DNA of 64,000 nucleotides from Burkholderiales bacterium (GCA_021732385.1 JAKFVA010000022.1:1-64000), one strand, 5' to 3'. Shown: positions 44,209-56,253, counted from the first letter of the stretch. The notes: a model not told the origin generated them from the sequence alone. Translations and numbers: made by a program.

Positions 44209-45362
44209 TTTCCAAGCGTTTTACTGGCCTGGCTTTCTACAGGCGTTCACCTGCAGCTATTATTTTTGTAGCGGCTGCAGCTTTGCTGTTGGGTGCATGT
44301 GGTAGCGGTGCAAAAAAGCCCAAACCCACTGAATTGGGGCCCAACGCAAGCCTGATTGCCGTCAAACCGCTGTGGAGCCAGCGTCTGGGTGCGGTCGATT
44401 TTTCACTGCAAATCGCCGCCCAGGGTGACACCGTGACTCTGGCCAGCAATGACGGCACCGTGGTGGCACTTGACGTCAAAACCGGCGCAGAACGCTGGCG
44501 CGCCAGTTTGGCCACAGCGCTTACTGCAGGCGTTGGGAGCGACGGCAAGCTAGCCGCCGTGGTCACTCGCAACAACGAACTCGTGATGCTGGATGGCGGG
44601 CGCGAATTGTGGCGTCAAAAACTGGCAGCCCAGGTCTACACCGCGCCGTTTGTGGCCGGTGGTCGCGTGTTTGTGCTCGCTGCTGACCGCTCAGTTACGG
44701 CATTTGACGGTAAAGGCGGGCGCCAGTTGTGGTCGCAGCAACGTCCCGGCGAACCCCTGGTATTGCGCCAGGCGGGCGTCATGCTGGCGGTGGGCGATAC
44801 GCTGGTGGTGGGTTTGTCTGGTCGTCTGGTGGGCATGAACCCGCTTAATGGCAGCAGCCGCTGGGAGGCGCCCATTGCCTCGCCGCGTGGCGTCAATGAG
44901 GTCGAGCGCCTGGTGGACTTGGTGGGCAGTGTGAGCCGCGTCAACAATGTCGTGTGTGCTCGTTCTTACCAAACCGCGGTGGGCTGCGTGGACGCGCAGC
45001 GTGGCAACCTGCTGTGGAGCAAACCCGCCGACGGCGCACAAGGCGTACATGGCGATGAGCGCCAGGTGTACGGCAGCGAAGCGGATGGCAAGGTGTTGGC
45101 CTGGGCGCGCGGCGACGGCCAGCGCGTTTGGAGCAACGAGGCCTTGCGTTACCGCGACCTGTCTGCGCCACTGTTGTATGGCCGTGCCTTGGTAGTGGGT
45201 GATGCTGCCGGGTTTTTGCATTTTTTGTCCCCAGCGGATGGCAGCTTGCTCACCCGTGTGTCTACCGACGGTCAGGCCCCAGTGGGTGCGCCAGTGCAGG
45301 CTGCTGGCGTGCTGGTCACCATCACGCGCAATGGTACGGCCTATGGATTTTCTACCGAGTGA
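44205..45362 (+). CDS. bamB: Outer-membrane protein assembly factor BamB
   Basis: A 385-residue lipoprotein with lipobox Leu-Gly-Ala-Cys32 and an eight-bladed PQQ-like beta-propeller ('TVVALDVKTGAERWRASL', 'VTAFDGKGGRQLWSQ', 'LVGMNPLNGSSRWEAP'). BamB binds BamA POTRA domains and speeds outer-membrane protein insertion. The start is GTG inside GTGA, overlapping the yfgM stop. bamD of the same complex lies 10 kb upstream. Confidence 0.95.
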   Translation: MISKRFTGLAFYRRSPAAIIFVAAAALLLGACGSGAKKPKPTELGPNASLIAVKPLWSQRLGAVDFSLQIAAQGDTVTLASNDGTVVALDVKTGAERWRASLATALTAGVGSDGKLAAVVTRNNELVMLDGGRELWRQKLAAQVYTAPFVAGGRVFVLAADRSVTAFDGKGGRQLWSQQRPGEPLVLRQAGVMLAVGDTLVVGLSGRLVGMNPLNGSSRWEAPIASPRGVNEVERLVDLVGSVSRVNNVVCARSYQTAVGCVDAQRGNLLWSKPADGAQGVHGDERQVYGSEADGKVLAWARGDGQRVWSNEALRYRDLSAPLLYGRALVVGDAAGFLHFLSPADGSLLTRVSTDGQAPVGAPVQAAGVLVTITRNGTAYGFSTE

Positions 45363-45393
45363 CCGCAGCAGCATTTAAAGCAATACGCAATCC

Positions 45394-46731
45394 ATGAAAC
45401 CAGTGCTTGCGTTGGTCGGCCGACCCAACGTCGGCAAGTCCACGCTGTTTAACCGCCTGACGCAAACGCGTGACGCCATCGTGGCCGATTACGCAGGCCT
45501 CACGCGTGACCGCCACTATGGCAATGGCAAGCTGGGTAAGCACGAGTTCATCGTGATCGATACGGGCGGTTTTGAGCCTGACGCTGCCAGCGGCATCTAT
45601 AAGGAAATGGCCAAGCAGACCCAACAGGCGGTGGCCGAGTCTGACGTGGTGATTTTTGTACTTGACGCTCGCGGCGGCTTGTCAGCGCAAGACCATGACA
45701 TCGCCAAATACCTGCGCCGTCTGGGCAAAACCACCTTGCTGGCCGCCAACAAGGCCGAGGGCATGACGCAAGGCCAGCAGTTGGTGGAGTTTTTTGAACT
45801 GGGCCTGGGCGAGGTGCTGCCGGTATCGGCCGCGCACGGGCAGGGTATTCGCAGCCTGGTAGAGCAGGCGCTGGCCGCCGCCAATATGCCGCAAGACGCG
45901 CAGCCGCTTGAGGAAGACAGTGGCGTCATCAAGCTGGCAGTGGCAGGCCGCCCGAATGTGGGTAAATCCACCCTGATCAATACCTGGCTAGGTGAAGAGC
46001 GGCTGGTGGCCTTTGACATGCCCGGCACCACGCGCGACGCTATCAGTGTGCCGTTTGAGCGCAATGGGCAAAAATTTTCCTTGATTGACACGGCTGGACT
46101 GCGCCGCCGCGGCAAGGTGTTTGAGGCAATCGAGAAATTCTCGGTGGTCAAAACCCTGCAAGCCATTGAATCGGCGCATGTGGTGCTGCTGCTGGTTGAT
46201 GCCACACAGGGCGTGACCGACCAGGACGCGCACATTGCAGGCTATATTTTGGAGAGTGGCCGCGCCGTGGTGGTGGCCGTGAACAAATGGGATGCCATCG
46301 ACGATTACCAGCGCCAACTGGTGCAGCGCTCAATTGAAACTCGGCTGGCATTTTTAAAGTTTGCTTCGCTGCACCTGATCTCTGCAACCAGGCGCCAAGG
46401 CATTGGCCCACTGTGGCAGTCGATTGGTCAGGCGCATAAATCGGCGTTTTGCAAAATGTCCACACCGCTGCTCACGCGCCTGTTGCTAGAGGCCGTGCAG
46501 TTCCAGTCGCCCCAGCGCTCGGGCATGTTCCGCCCCAAGCCACGCTATGCCCACCAGGGTGGCATGAATCCACCCGTCATCGTGATTCATGGCAATTCGG
46601 TGGAGCATATTCCTGATTCCTACAAGCGCTTTCTGGAAGGGCGCTTTCGCAAGGCGTTTGACCTGGTGGGTACACCGTTGCGCATCGAAATGAAGACGTC
46701 GAGCAACCCGTACGCGGGCAAAGCCGCTTGA
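45394..46731 (+). CDS. der: Ribosome biogenesis GTPase Der (EngA)
   Basis: A 445-residue protein with two consecutive GTPase domains, the defining feature of Der. P-loops are 'GRPNVGKS' at 9-16 and 185-192, with DTGG and DTAG switch II motifs and NKAE/NKWD specificity motifs. A C-terminal KH-like domain ends 'NPYAGKAA'. Der is essential for 50S subunit assembly. It is the last of the hisS-yfgM-bamB-der string, the same order as in E. coli. Confidence 0.97.
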   Translation: MKPVLALVGRPNVGKSTLFNRLTQTRDAIVADYAGLTRDRHYGNGKLGKHEFIVIDTGGFEPDAASGIYKEMAKQTQQAVAESDVVIFVLDARGGLSAQDHDIAKYLRRLGKTTLLAANKAEGMTQGQQLVEFFELGLGEVLPVSAAHGQGIRSLVEQALAAANMPQDAQPLEEDSGVIKLAVAGRPNVGKSTLINTWLGEERLVAFDMPGTTRDAISVPFERNGQKFSLIDTAGLRRRGKVFEAIEKFSVVKTLQAIESAHVVLLLVDATQGVTDQDAHIAGYILESGRAVVVAVNKWDAIDDYQRQLVQRSIETRLAFLKFASLHLISATRRQGIGPLWQSIGQAHKSAFCKMSTPLLTRLLLEAVQFQSPQRSGMFRPKPRYAHQGGMNPPVIVIHGNSVEHIPDSYKRFLEGRFRKAFDLVGTPLRIEMKTSSNPYAGKAA

Positions 46732-46853
46732 GCGCAGCCCGGATTCAAGCGCCCTGCGCCAGCGTGGGGGAATTACGGGCTTGACATTTTGCACAAAGCA
46801 CCCCATGTGCTATCGTGAAATGCTTATAACAACTCTTGAACACGGAGAATATC

Positions 46854-47102
46854 GTGAGCAACAAAGGTCAGCTACTGCAAGACCCGTTCTTGAACACATT
46901 GCGCCGAGAGCATGTGCCAGTGTCGATTTACCTGGTGAACGGCATCAAGCTGCAAGGTCAGATTGAATCCTTTGACCAGTACGTGGTGTTGCTGCGCAAC
47001 ACCGTGACGCAAATGGTCTACAAGCACGCCATTTCCACCATTGTTCCTGGCCGCGCCGTAAATTTTGCTGCGGCTGAAGATGGAGACGCTGGTGCTGCGT
47101 AG
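46854..47102 (+). CDS. hfq: RNA chaperone Hfq
   Basis: An 82-residue Sm-like protein. Sm1 covers '[41 protein letters not shown]' and Sm2 is '[11 protein letters not shown]'. It forms hexamers that pair small RNAs with mRNAs. The start is GTG at 46854 with GGAG at 46843-46846; the TTG further upstream would add six non-conserved residues. Upstream, TTGACA at 46781 and an extended -10 (TGC-TATCGT, 46808-46816) are present but too far apart to be paired confidently. Confidence 0.97.
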   Translation: MSNKGQLLQDPFLNTLRREHVPVSIYLVNGIKLQGQIESFDQYVVLLRNTVTQMVYKHAISTIVPGRAVNFAAAEDGDAGAA

Positions 47103-47159
47103 CAAAGTTGGCTTGATCATCAGCTCACGCCTGTTCAACTTTATGGCTGGCCTGTTCAC

Positions 47160-48359
47160 TTGACAACGCTTGAACTGTCCGGGGCGAGTCCCGTCAAAGC
47201 CGTGCTGGTGGGGGTCGACTTTGGTGCCCCCCTGTTTGACGCTCAACTCACCGAACTCGGCTTGCTCGCGCAAACTGCTGGTTTGATGCCGGTGGCCAGC
47301 ATCACGTGTAAACGCCAAGCCCCTGACGCCGCATTATTTGTGGGCAGTGGTAAAGCCGAGGAGATCAAGCTGCTGGCTGAGCAGCACGGCGCTGCTGAGG
47401 TGCTGTTTGACCAGTCGCTCAGCCCGGCACAGCAACGCAATCTCGAGCGTGTGTTGGGCCTGCCGGTGAATGATCGCACTTTGCTGATCCTTGAAATATT
47501 TGGCCAGCGCGCCCGTAGTCATGAGGGTAAGCTGCAAGTGGAACTGGCGCGTTTGCAGTATTCCATGACGCGTCTGGTGCGGCGCTGGTCGCACCTGGAG
47601 CGCCAGCGCGGCGGCATTGGCGCGCGTGGTGGGCCGGGCGAGACTCAAATTGAGTTAGACCGGCGCATGATTTCCAGCGCCATTAAGCGCACCAAGGAGC
47701 GGCTGGAAAAGGTTAAAAAACAGCGCCATACCCAACGCCGCCAACGCGACCGGCAGGGTACTTTTGCCGTTTCCCTAGTGGGCTATACCAACGCAGGGAA
47801 ATCTACCTTGTTCAATGCGCTGGCTAAAACGCGTGTTTATGCGGCTGACCAACTTTTTGCCACGCTTGACACCACCACACGCCAGCTCTATCTTGGCCAA
47901 GACGGTGCGGGTGTCAGTCGGCAGGTGTCGCTATCCGACACAGTGGGTTTTATTCGCGATTTACCACACGGTTTAATTGATGCCTTTGCTGCAACCTTGC
48001 AGGAAGCTGCTGATGCCGACGTGCTGTTGCATGTGGTGGATGCGGCCAGCCCTGAGCACCTTGAGCAAATTGTGCAGGTGCAGCGCGTACTGGAAGAAAT
48101 TGGCGCGCAAAATGTGCCGCAGGTGCTGGTGTTCAACAAGCTGGATGCGCTGGAATCTGCGCGCCAGCCCTTGGTATTGCAAGATATTTATGAGCTGAAC
48201 GGGCAACCACTCACCCGTCTGTACGTAAGCGCAGCACAGGGGCAAGGCCTGGATGGGCTGCGCCAACACCTCATTGCCCTGGCAGATGCGGCCCAAGCGC
48301 AACGCCGCCCCCTTGATATGCCCGACAATCCCCCAGTTGTTGCCGAGGCTGTCGCCTGA
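47160..48359 (+). CDS. hflX: GTPase HflX
   Basis: A 399-residue Obg-superfamily GTPase. The N-terminal HflX domain includes 'LFVGSGKAEEIK' and 'LFDQSLSPAQQRNLERVLGLPVNDRTLLILEIF', followed by the Gly-rich 'GGIGARGGPGETQIELDRR' and a G domain with P-loop 'GYTNAGKS' (208-215), 'DTVGF' and 'NKLD'. HflX splits stalled ribosomes after heat shock. The frame favours a TTG start at 47160, which is not certain. It lies between hfq and hflK as in E. coli. Confidence 0.94.
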   Translation: MTTLELSGASPVKAVLVGVDFGAPLFDAQLTELGLLAQTAGLMPVASITCKRQAPDAALFVGSGKAEEIKLLAEQHGAAEVLFDQSLSPAQQRNLERVLGLPVNDRTLLILEIFGQRARSHEGKLQVELARLQYSMTRLVRRWSHLERQRGGIGARGGPGETQIELDRRMISSAIKRTKERLEKVKKQRHTQRRQRDRQGTFAVSLVGYTNAGKSTLFNALAKTRVYAADQLFATLDTTTRQLYLGQDGAGVSRQVSLSDTVGFIRDLPHGLIDAFAATLQEAADADVLLHVVDAASPEHLEQIVQVQRVLEEIGAQNVPQVLVFNKLDALESARQPLVLQDIYELNGQPLTRLYVSAAQGQGLDGLRQHLIALADAAQAQRRPLDMPDNPPVVAEAVA

Positions 48360-48397
48360 TTAGGCACAATCGCAATTCCATAAATTTGAGACGCTGC

Positions 48398-49786
48398 ATG
48401 AATCTGAACCTCCGCGCCCTGCGCTGGGCCCTTTTATATGACCGCATCAGCGGCATGTTCAACCTGAACGACTCGCGCTGGGGCCGTGCTGACGACAAAG
48501 CCCCAGAGGGCAACAAACCTGGTGACGAGCCTGCAACACCCACGCCAGCGCCAACGCCTGTTGCACCAGAGCCCGCGTCTGACAATAGCCGTGGCCAAAA
48601 CCGACCCCAGAGCGCCAACCAGGGCCCGCCTGATTTGGATGAACTGTGGCGTGATTTCAACCGAAAACTTGGCGGCTTGTTTGGCGGCAACAAGAATGGC
48701 GGACGCGGTGGTGCCAATGGTGGCCGCTTCGGTGGCGGTGGTGGCCCGGGCGGCTTTCAGCCCAACATGAAAAGCGCTGGCATTGGGGCTGGACTCATTG
48801 CCGGTGTGGTGTTTCTAATCTGGATGGGCACAGGGTTTTTCATTGTGCAAGAGGGTCAGCAGGCCGTGATTACCGAGTTTGGTAAGTACAAGTCATCGGT
48901 TGGAGCTGGCCTCAAATGGCGCTTGCCCTATCCAATTCAACGCCATGAATTAGTGTTTGTAACGCAAATTCGCTCGGTTGATGTGGGGCGCGACACCATC
49001 ATTAAGGCTACCGGCCTGCGCGAGTCAGCCATGTTGACTGAAGACGAAAACATTGTGGAAATCAAATTTGCCGTGCAATACCGCTTGAGCGATGCGCGTG
49101 CTTTTTTGTTTGAGAGCAAAAATCCAGCAGAAGCCGTGGTGCAGGCGGCAGAAACTGCTGTGCGCGAGGTAGTGGGCAAGATGCGCATGGATTCAGCCTT
49201 GTCTGAAGAGCGCGACCAAATCGGTCCACGCGTGCGCACTCTTATGCAAACTATTTTGGACCGCTACAAGGTTGGTATTGAGGTGGTGGGTATTAACTTG
49301 CAGCAAGGCGGTGTGCGCCCGCCCGAGCAGGTACAGGCCGCGTTTGACGATGTGCTTAAGGCCGGGCAAGAGCGTGAGCGTGCTAAAAACGAAGCCCAAG
49401 CTTATGCCAATGATGTCATCCCGCGTGCTGTCGGCTCGGCCTCGCGCCTGAAAGAAGAGTCGGAAGCCTACAAAGCCCGCATCGTGGCGCAGGCTGCCGG
49501 TGACGGCCAACGCTTTCGCGCGGTACTGGCTGAATACCAGAAAGCCCCGCAAGTTACGCGTGACCGCATGTACCTCGATGCCATGCAGCAGATCTATACC
49601 AACGTCACCAAAGTGCTGGTCGACACGCGACAGGGCTCCAACTTGCTGTACCTGCCGCTGGACAAAATCATTCAGCAGTCGACGGTAGTTGAGCCTAGCC
49701 CTCCGACTGCAACCACGCCAGCTGCTACGCCTGCCGTGGTTGCGCCCGCGGATGCCCGTGCGCGCGACACCGGCCGCAGCCGCTGA
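48398..49786 (+). CDS. hflK: FtsH protease modulator HflK
   Basis: A 462-residue membrane protein. Residues 1-128 are a Gly/Pro/Asn-rich cytoplasmic region, then one membrane span (129-150) and an SPFH/stomatin domain ('EGQQAVITEFGKYKSSVGAGLKWRLPYPIQRHE'). A long coiled coil ('KAGQERERAKNEAQAYANDVIPRA') follows. HflK and HflC build a cage around FtsH in the inner membrane and limit its access to substrates. Several Met codons are possible; 48398 is preferred, with 48455 (MFNLNDSRWGR) as the alternative. Confidence 0.95.
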   Translation: MNLNLRALRWALLYDRISGMFNLNDSRWGRADDKAPEGNKPGDEPATPTPAPTPVAPEPASDNSRGQNRPQSANQGPPDLDELWRDFNRKLGGLFGGNKNGGRGGANGGRFGGGGGPGGFQPNMKSAGIGAGLIAGVVFLIWMGTGFFIVQEGQQAVITEFGKYKSSVGAGLKWRLPYPIQRHELVFVTQIRSVDVGRDTIIKATGLRESAMLTEDENIVEIKFAVQYRLSDARAFLFESKNPAEAVVQAAETAVREVVGKMRMDSALSEERDQIGPRVRTLMQTILDRYKVGIEVVGINLQQGGVRPPEQVQAAFDDVLKAGQERERAKNEAQAYANDVIPRAVGSASRLKEESEAYKARIVAQAAGDGQRFRAVLAEYQKAPQVTRDRMYLDAMQQIYTNVTKVLVDTRQGSNLLYLPLDKIIQQSTVVEPSPPTATTPAATPAVVAPADARARDTGRSR

Positions 49787-49797
49787 AGGAAAAAATT

Positions 49798-50703
49798 ATG
49801 AACAGAATCGGATTTATCGTTACGTCGCTGCTGGTGCTGTTGGCACTGGGTAGTTCTATGTTGTTTGTGGTGGATCAGCGCCAGTTTGGCGTGGTTTACG
49901 CCTTGGGCCAGATTGAAAAAGTCATCACTGAACCGGGCCTCAATTTCAAACTACCGCCGCCGTTTCAGAACGTCTCATACATCGACAAGCGCTTGCTCAC
50001 GCTGGATAGCACCGACACCGAGCCCATGCTGACTGCTGAGAAGCAGCGCGTGGTGATTGACTGGTATGTGCGCTGGCGCATTACCGATCCGCAGGAATAC
50101 ATTCGCAACGTGGGCCTTGACGAAAACGCCGGCGCCAACCAGCTCAACCGCGTGGTGCGCAACGCCTTACAGGAAGAAATCAACAAGCGCACCGTTAAAG
50201 AGTTGCTGTCAGCCAAGCGTGAAGCGCTGATGGCCGATGTCAAACGTGAAACCCTGGAGGCCGTGCGCGGCATTAAACCCTGGGGTGTCGATGTGGTGGA
50301 TGTACGCATTACGCGTGTGGACTATGTCGATGCCATCACCGAATCGGTCTACCGCCGTATGGAAGCCGAGCGCAAGCGCGTGGCCAATGAATTGCGTTCC
50401 ACCGGTGCGGCTGAAGGTGAAAAAATCCGCGCTGATGCTGACCGCCAGCGTGAAGTGGCTTTGGCCAATGCCTACCGCGATGCACAAAAAATCAAGGGCG
50501 AGGGCGATGCCGAAGCGGCAAAAACCTATGCCGAAGCCTTTGGCCGCGATGCGCAATTTGCCCAGTTTTACCGCAGCCTGGAGGCCTACAAAGCCAGTTT
50601 TGGTAAAAAGAGTGATGTAGTGGTTTTGGACCAGTCATCCGAATTCTTCAAGGCCATGCGTGGCAATGCGGCGCCTGCAGCGCCCGCGCCTGCCAAGCGC
50701 TAA
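49798..50703 (+). CDS. hflC: FtsH protease modulator HflC
   Basis: A 301-residue partner of HflK with an N-terminal membrane span (5-24), an SPFH domain ('VVDQRQFGVVYALGQIEKVITEPGLNFKLPPPFQNVSYIDKR') and a C-terminal helix ('RAEG'-type 'TGAAEGEKIRADADRQREVALANAYRDAQKIKGEGDAEAAKTYAEAF'). It starts 11 bp after hflK with an AGGA site. A strong hairpin follows the stop, so the hfq-hflXKC unit probably ends here. Confidence 0.96.
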   Translation: MNRIGFIVTSLLVLLALGSSMLFVVDQRQFGVVYALGQIEKVITEPGLNFKLPPPFQNVSYIDKRLLTLDSTDTEPMLTAEKQRVVIDWYVRWRITDPQEYIRNVGLDENAGANQLNRVVRNALQEEINKRTVKELLSAKREALMADVKRETLEAVRGIKPWGVDVVDVRITRVDYVDAITESVYRRMEAERKRVANELRSTGAAEGEKIRADADRQREVALANAYRDAQKIKGEGDAEAAKTYAEAFGRDAQFAQFYRSLEAYKASFGKKSDVVVLDQSSEFFKAMRGNAAPAAPAPAKR

Positions 50704-50737
50704 GCCTGTGCGCAGCACAATGAGTGCTGCGCGGCTT
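50703..50737 (+). terminator. Strong hairpin after hflC
   Basis: GCGCAGCAC (50710-50718) pairs perfectly with GTGCTGCGC (50724-50732) around AATGA. An outer AAGCC/GGCTT pair extends the stem after a three-base bulge. It starts on the hflC stop codon. No U-tract follows, but the stability and position fit a transcript end. Confidence 0.65.
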
Positions 50738-50806
50738 GGAGTGTGTCTGGTCAGTGCACCAGCTAAGCCGCGGGGCTGGCTGGTGGGCGGGCTCGCACTG
50801 GCCCGC

Positions 50807-50812
50807 TAGAAT
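50807..50812 (+). promoter_or_regulatory. Likely -10 box for hisZ-purA
   Basis: TAGAAT in the context CCCGCTAGAATCC lies 35 bp before the hisZ ATG and after the hflC hairpin. The -35 region is poor. Position suggests a new transcript for hisZ, purA and the phosphoribosyltransferase gene. Confidence 0.35.
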
Positions 50813-50847
50813 CCTGTTTTTAACAGTGCCGCACAATTTTCCTACTC

Positions 50848-53372
<2,525 letters not shown>

Positions 53373-53390
53373 CTTTAACCGGAGACCAGC

Positions 53391-53915
53391 TTGCTGACCG
53401 AAGACGGAAAACACCTGTACGTGTCGTATGACGAGTACCACAAGCTGATTGAAAAGCTGGCCATCAAGGTGCACCACTCCGATTGGCCATTTGACACAAT
53501 TTTGTGCCTAGCCCGTGGTGGCTTGCGCCCTGGCGACATTTTGAGCCGCATTTTTAACAAGCCATTGGCTATCATGTCCACCAGCTCTTACCGTGCCGAG
53601 GCAGGCACGGTGCAGGGCAAGCTCGACCTGGCACGCTTTATCACCACACCGCAAGGCGAGATTGCCGGGCGCGTGCTGCTGGTGGACGACCTAGCCGACA
53701 CGGGACACACCTTGCATGCCGTGATAGACATGCTCAAGTCGAGTTACCCTGCCATTACCGAGCTGCGCACCGCGGTGATCTGGGTTAAGGGCATGTCAGC
53801 GTTTACGCCCGACTATTCGGTGGAACTGCTGCCCACCAATCCCTGGATTCACCAACCGTTTGAAAGCTACGACGCCATGGGCGTGGAGCAACTCTTGGCC
53901 AAATGGAAAATTTGA
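53391..53915 (+). CDS. Phosphoribosyltransferase family protein (purine-salvage type)
   Basis: A 174-residue type I PRTase with the PRPP loop 'VLLVDDLADTGHTL' (95-108), 'LARGGLRPGDILSRIF' upstream and a C-terminal Trp-rich hood 'NPWIHQPFESYDAMG'. The features resemble xanthine/hypoxanthine PRTases (XGPT), but the base specificity is not readable. The start is TTG, 18 bp after purA, with a GGAG ribosome site at about -10. Linkage to purA supports a role in purine salvage. Confidence 0.85.
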   Translation: MLTEDGKHLYVSYDEYHKLIEKLAIKVHHSDWPFDTILCLARGGLRPGDILSRIFNKPLAIMSTSSYRAEAGTVQGKLDLARFITTPQGEIAGRVLLVDDLADTGHTLHAVIDMLKSSYPAITELRTAVIWVKGMSAFTPDYSVELLPTNPWIHQPFESYDAMGVEQLLAKWKI

Positions 53916-53937
53916 GCCCCTGACAGGCAACCCTGCC

Positions 53938-55128
53938 ATGAGCCATCAAACAACCCAACTCATTCACCACCCTTACACGCCGCCACAAGGTTTTGTCGCC
54001 CCACAGCTGCCGGTGTACAAGGCGTCTACTGTGATTTTTCCCAGTGTCGCGGCCATGCGTGCCCGCGATTGGCAGCACAAAACCGGTTACACCTACGGCC
54101 TGCACGGAACGCCCAGCACGTTCGTTCTTGAAGAGCGCCTGTGCACCCTGGAAGGTGGCCTGCAATGCGTGCTGGCCCCTAGTGGCCTTGCGGCCATCGC
54201 CAATGTCAACCTGGCTTTGCTGCAAGCCGGTGATGAGGTGCTGCTGCCCGACAACGTTTACGGCCCCAACAAAGTCATGGCGCGTGGCGAGTTGAAGGCC
54301 TATGGCATCAGCCACCAGTTTTACGACGCGATGAATCCAGCCGACTTGGCCGCGAGGCTGAGCAACAAAACCCGGCTGGTCTGGCTCGAAGCGCCGGGCT
54401 CCGTCACGCTCGAATTCCCCGATTTGATCGCCCTGCTGCGCCTGTGTAAAGCGCGCAATATCACTACTGCGCTGGACAACACCTGGGGCGCTGGCCTGGC
54501 CTTCAACCCGTTTACATTTGACGACGGACAGGGCGTTGATATTTCAGTGCACGCATTGACCAAATATCCCAGTGGAGGCGGTGATGTGCTGATGGGCAGT
54601 TGCATTACCCGCAGTGACGCCTTGCATCAGCAACTCAAACTCAGCCACATGCGTCTAGGCTTTGGCGTGGGAGCCAATGATGTGGAGGCCGTCTTGCGCA
54701 GCCTGCCCAGTCTGGCGTTGCGCTACCAGGCGCATGACTTAGCCGCCCGCGAGTTGGTGCTCTGGTGCGCCCAGCAAGCCGAATTTGTCCAAGTGCTGCA
54801 CCCGGCCTGGACGCCATCGCCGGGGCATGTGCATTGGCAACAGGTCTGCGGCACGGCGGGCAAGGCGGCGGGGTTGTTCAGCGTGATCGTCCATGAGCGG
54901 TTTAACTCCGCACAAGTGGATGCTTTTTGCGAGGCATTGCAATTGTTCAAACTCGGTTACTCATGGGGCGGCCCCATCAGCCTGGTGGTACCTTATGACC
55001 TGACCAGCATGCGACAGTGTTGGCCCACCGGCTTGCAGCGTGGCACAGTGGTACGTTTTTCTGTGGGCTTGGAGGCAGTAGACGATTTGCGTGCCGATTT
55101 AGAGCAAGCCCTGGCTGTGTTGCGTTGA
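53938..55128 (+). CDS. PLP-dependent cystathionine beta-lyase / trans-sulfuration family enzyme
   Basis: A 396-residue fold-type I PLP enzyme. The Schiff-base lysine is Lys209 in 'SVHALTKYPSGGGDVLMGS'; the usual Asp is in 'ITTALDNTWGAG' and the substrate-side Tyr region is 'GYTYGLHGTPST'. It matches proteobacterial MetC-type cystathionine beta-lyases (product homocysteine), though family members also include methionine gamma-lyase and cysteine desulfhydrases. The ATG at 53938 lies 22 bp after the PRTase stop. Confidence 0.85.
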   Translation: MSHQTTQLIHHPYTPPQGFVAPQLPVYKASTVIFPSVAAMRARDWQHKTGYTYGLHGTPSTFVLEERLCTLEGGLQCVLAPSGLAAIANVNLALLQAGDEVLLPDNVYGPNKVMARGELKAYGISHQFYDAMNPADLAARLSNKTRLVWLEAPGSVTLEFPDLIALLRLCKARNITTALDNTWGAGLAFNPFTFDDGQGVDISVHALTKYPSGGGDVLMGSCITRSDALHQQLKLSHMRLGFGVGANDVEAVLRSLPSLALRYQAHDLAARELVLWCAQQAEFVQVLHPAWTPSPGHVHWQQVCGTAGKAAGLFSVIVHERFNSAQVDAFCEALQLFKLGYSWGGPISLVVPYDLTSMRQCWPTGLQRGTVVRFSVGLEAVDDLRADLEQALAVLR

Positions 55129-55166
55129 ACGCTCTATGCCCACACGCAATTTGCTGATGATTTCAA

Positions 55167-55187
55167 GGCGCTTTGATGAAAAGCGCC
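55167..55187 (+). terminator. Hairpin after the trans-sulfuration gene
   Basis: GGCGCTTT (55167-55174) pairs with AAAGCGCC (55180-55187) around GATGA. It lies 38 bp after the stop. No U-tract follows. The remaining bases up to 55229 look like the leader of the small gene at 55230. Confidence 0.5.
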
Positions 55188-55229
55188 ACTATTGCCTTAC
55201 AGTAGTGTGAATTATATTGAAAGCATACC

Positions 55230-55385
55230 TTGGCCACACCCAATTACGCCTACGAAAAGCGCCAAAAAGAACTCGCCAAAAAGCGCAAAAAAGAAGAGAA
55301 GCTGAAGAAACCCAAGCCTGATGAAATGGGATCGACCAGCCAAAGCGATGCGGTTAATCCAGCGCAGGGCCAGTCTGCAGGTTAG
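55230..55385 (+). CDS. Small lysine-rich protein of 51 residues with a TTG start
   Basis: The frame reads LATPNYAYEKRQKELAKKRK from its TTG and continues basic (KEEKLKKPKP) before a Ser/Gln/Asp tail and TAG. About one third of residues are Lys, Arg or Glu, forming a charged helix. Short proteins starting with a very similar (M)ATPNY-YEKRQ-ELAKKRK sequence are, from memory, widespread in Burkholderiales and unannotated in function. The TTG start and small size make it easy to miss. It could bind nucleic acid or ribosome, which is only a guess from charge. Confidence 0.6.
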   Translation: MATPNYAYEKRQKELAKKRKKEEKLKKPKPDEMGSTSQSDAVNPAQGQSAG

Positions 55386-55456
55386 CCTTCCACCCGGCAA
55401 CACCTTGATCAACTCGGGGCTTATTCACCTGAACAAGATTCAGCGTGTGTTACACC

Positions 55457-56248
55457 TCAAGGCCTGACACCAGGTGTCTCAAGCACCATGCCTTGCGCGC
55501 GCTGCGCCAGATACAACTCCAGCTCCAGCATTTCAGCCGCGTCCCAGGCGTAAGGCTGGGCGCGCACCCCCGTCATGCAGTTACGCAGACGCCGTTGCAG
55601 TGCGCCTACGGCTTGCCACTCGAGCCGGTATTGCGGGTAGCCGGTGGGGTGAGCTTGCGGGATAGTGCTGCCGCCCAGCCGCTGGCCGGCCAACTGGTTG
55701 TGACATTGCGCGCATGACAGATTAAGCTGGCCCATGCGCTGGTGAAACAGCTGCTCACCTTTGGCACGGTGAATAGCCAGCCGCTCGTCTGGCGGTGGGT
55801 TGATGGGCAGTCCACGGGACTGCAAGCCGACAAAGCTCTCCAGTCCTAGCGAATCAGGGCCTTGCGCGGGCAGGGCCTGGGCCTGCTGGTGTTTGACACG
55901 GCACTGGTTGATGCGTTGCTGCAAATTTACCGGGCGGTTCAAGCTGCCGTCAAACGCCGGGTAACGGGTGGCGACACCTTTCATGCTGCTGGCGGCATCG
56001 CCGTGACAGGTAGCGCAGGCCTTGTTGCTGGCGCCCTGATTTTTCTGCCACAGGGCACGGCCATCTTGTACCCACAGCATGCCGGGGTTTTGCGAGTCGT
56101 CTTTTTGCAGCGCCTGGGTAGATGGGCTCATAAATTCATAACCCGAGCGGCGGGAATCGGCGGGATGGCTGCCTTGTGCCTGCGCCGCTGTGGCCGCCAG
56201 CAAGGCCGCGCACGCCAGCCAGCGCAAAAAGGTGAGGGGCTGCAACAA
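55457..56248 (-). CDS. soxA: Sulfur oxidation c-type cytochrome SoxA
   Basis: A 263-residue diheme cytochrome with a signal peptide (residues 1-25). Heme sites are Cys78-Ala-Thr-Cys81-His and Cys179-Ala-Gln-Cys-His183. Cys116 in 'INQCR' and Cys224 in 'RNCMTGVRAQPYAW' stand where SoxA has its axial cysteines, the second being the persulfide-bearing active site. The end 'LELELYLAQRAQGMVLETPGVRP' is standard SoxA. With SoxX it oxidatively attaches thiosulfate to SoxY. It is the last gene of the six-gene operon, 5 bp after soxZ. Confidence 0.93.
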   Translation of the reverse strand: MLQPLTFLRWLACAALLAATAAQAQGSHPADSRRSGYEFMSPSTQALQKDDSQNPGMLWVQDGRALWQKNQGASNKACATCHGDAASSMKGVATRYPAFDGSLNRPVNLQQRINQCRVKHQQAQALPAQGPDSLGLESFVGLQSRGLPINPPPDERLAIHRAKGEQLFHQRMGQLNLSCAQCHNQLAGQRLGGSTIPQAHPTGYPQYRLEWQAVGALQRRLRNCMTGVRAQPYAWDAAEMLELELYLAQRAQGMVLETPGVRP

Positions 56249-56253
56249 AGCGT

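Noticed and set aside
46781-46816. Hfq promoter from TTGACA and TATCGT
   Set aside because: The boxes are 24 bp apart, too far for sigma-70, and alternative pairings are poor. A sigma-54 reading (GG-N10-GC) is off by one base.
55386-55456. Possible terminator between the small protein gene and soxA
   Set aside because: Only scattered short complementarities, no stable stem that would stand out from chance.
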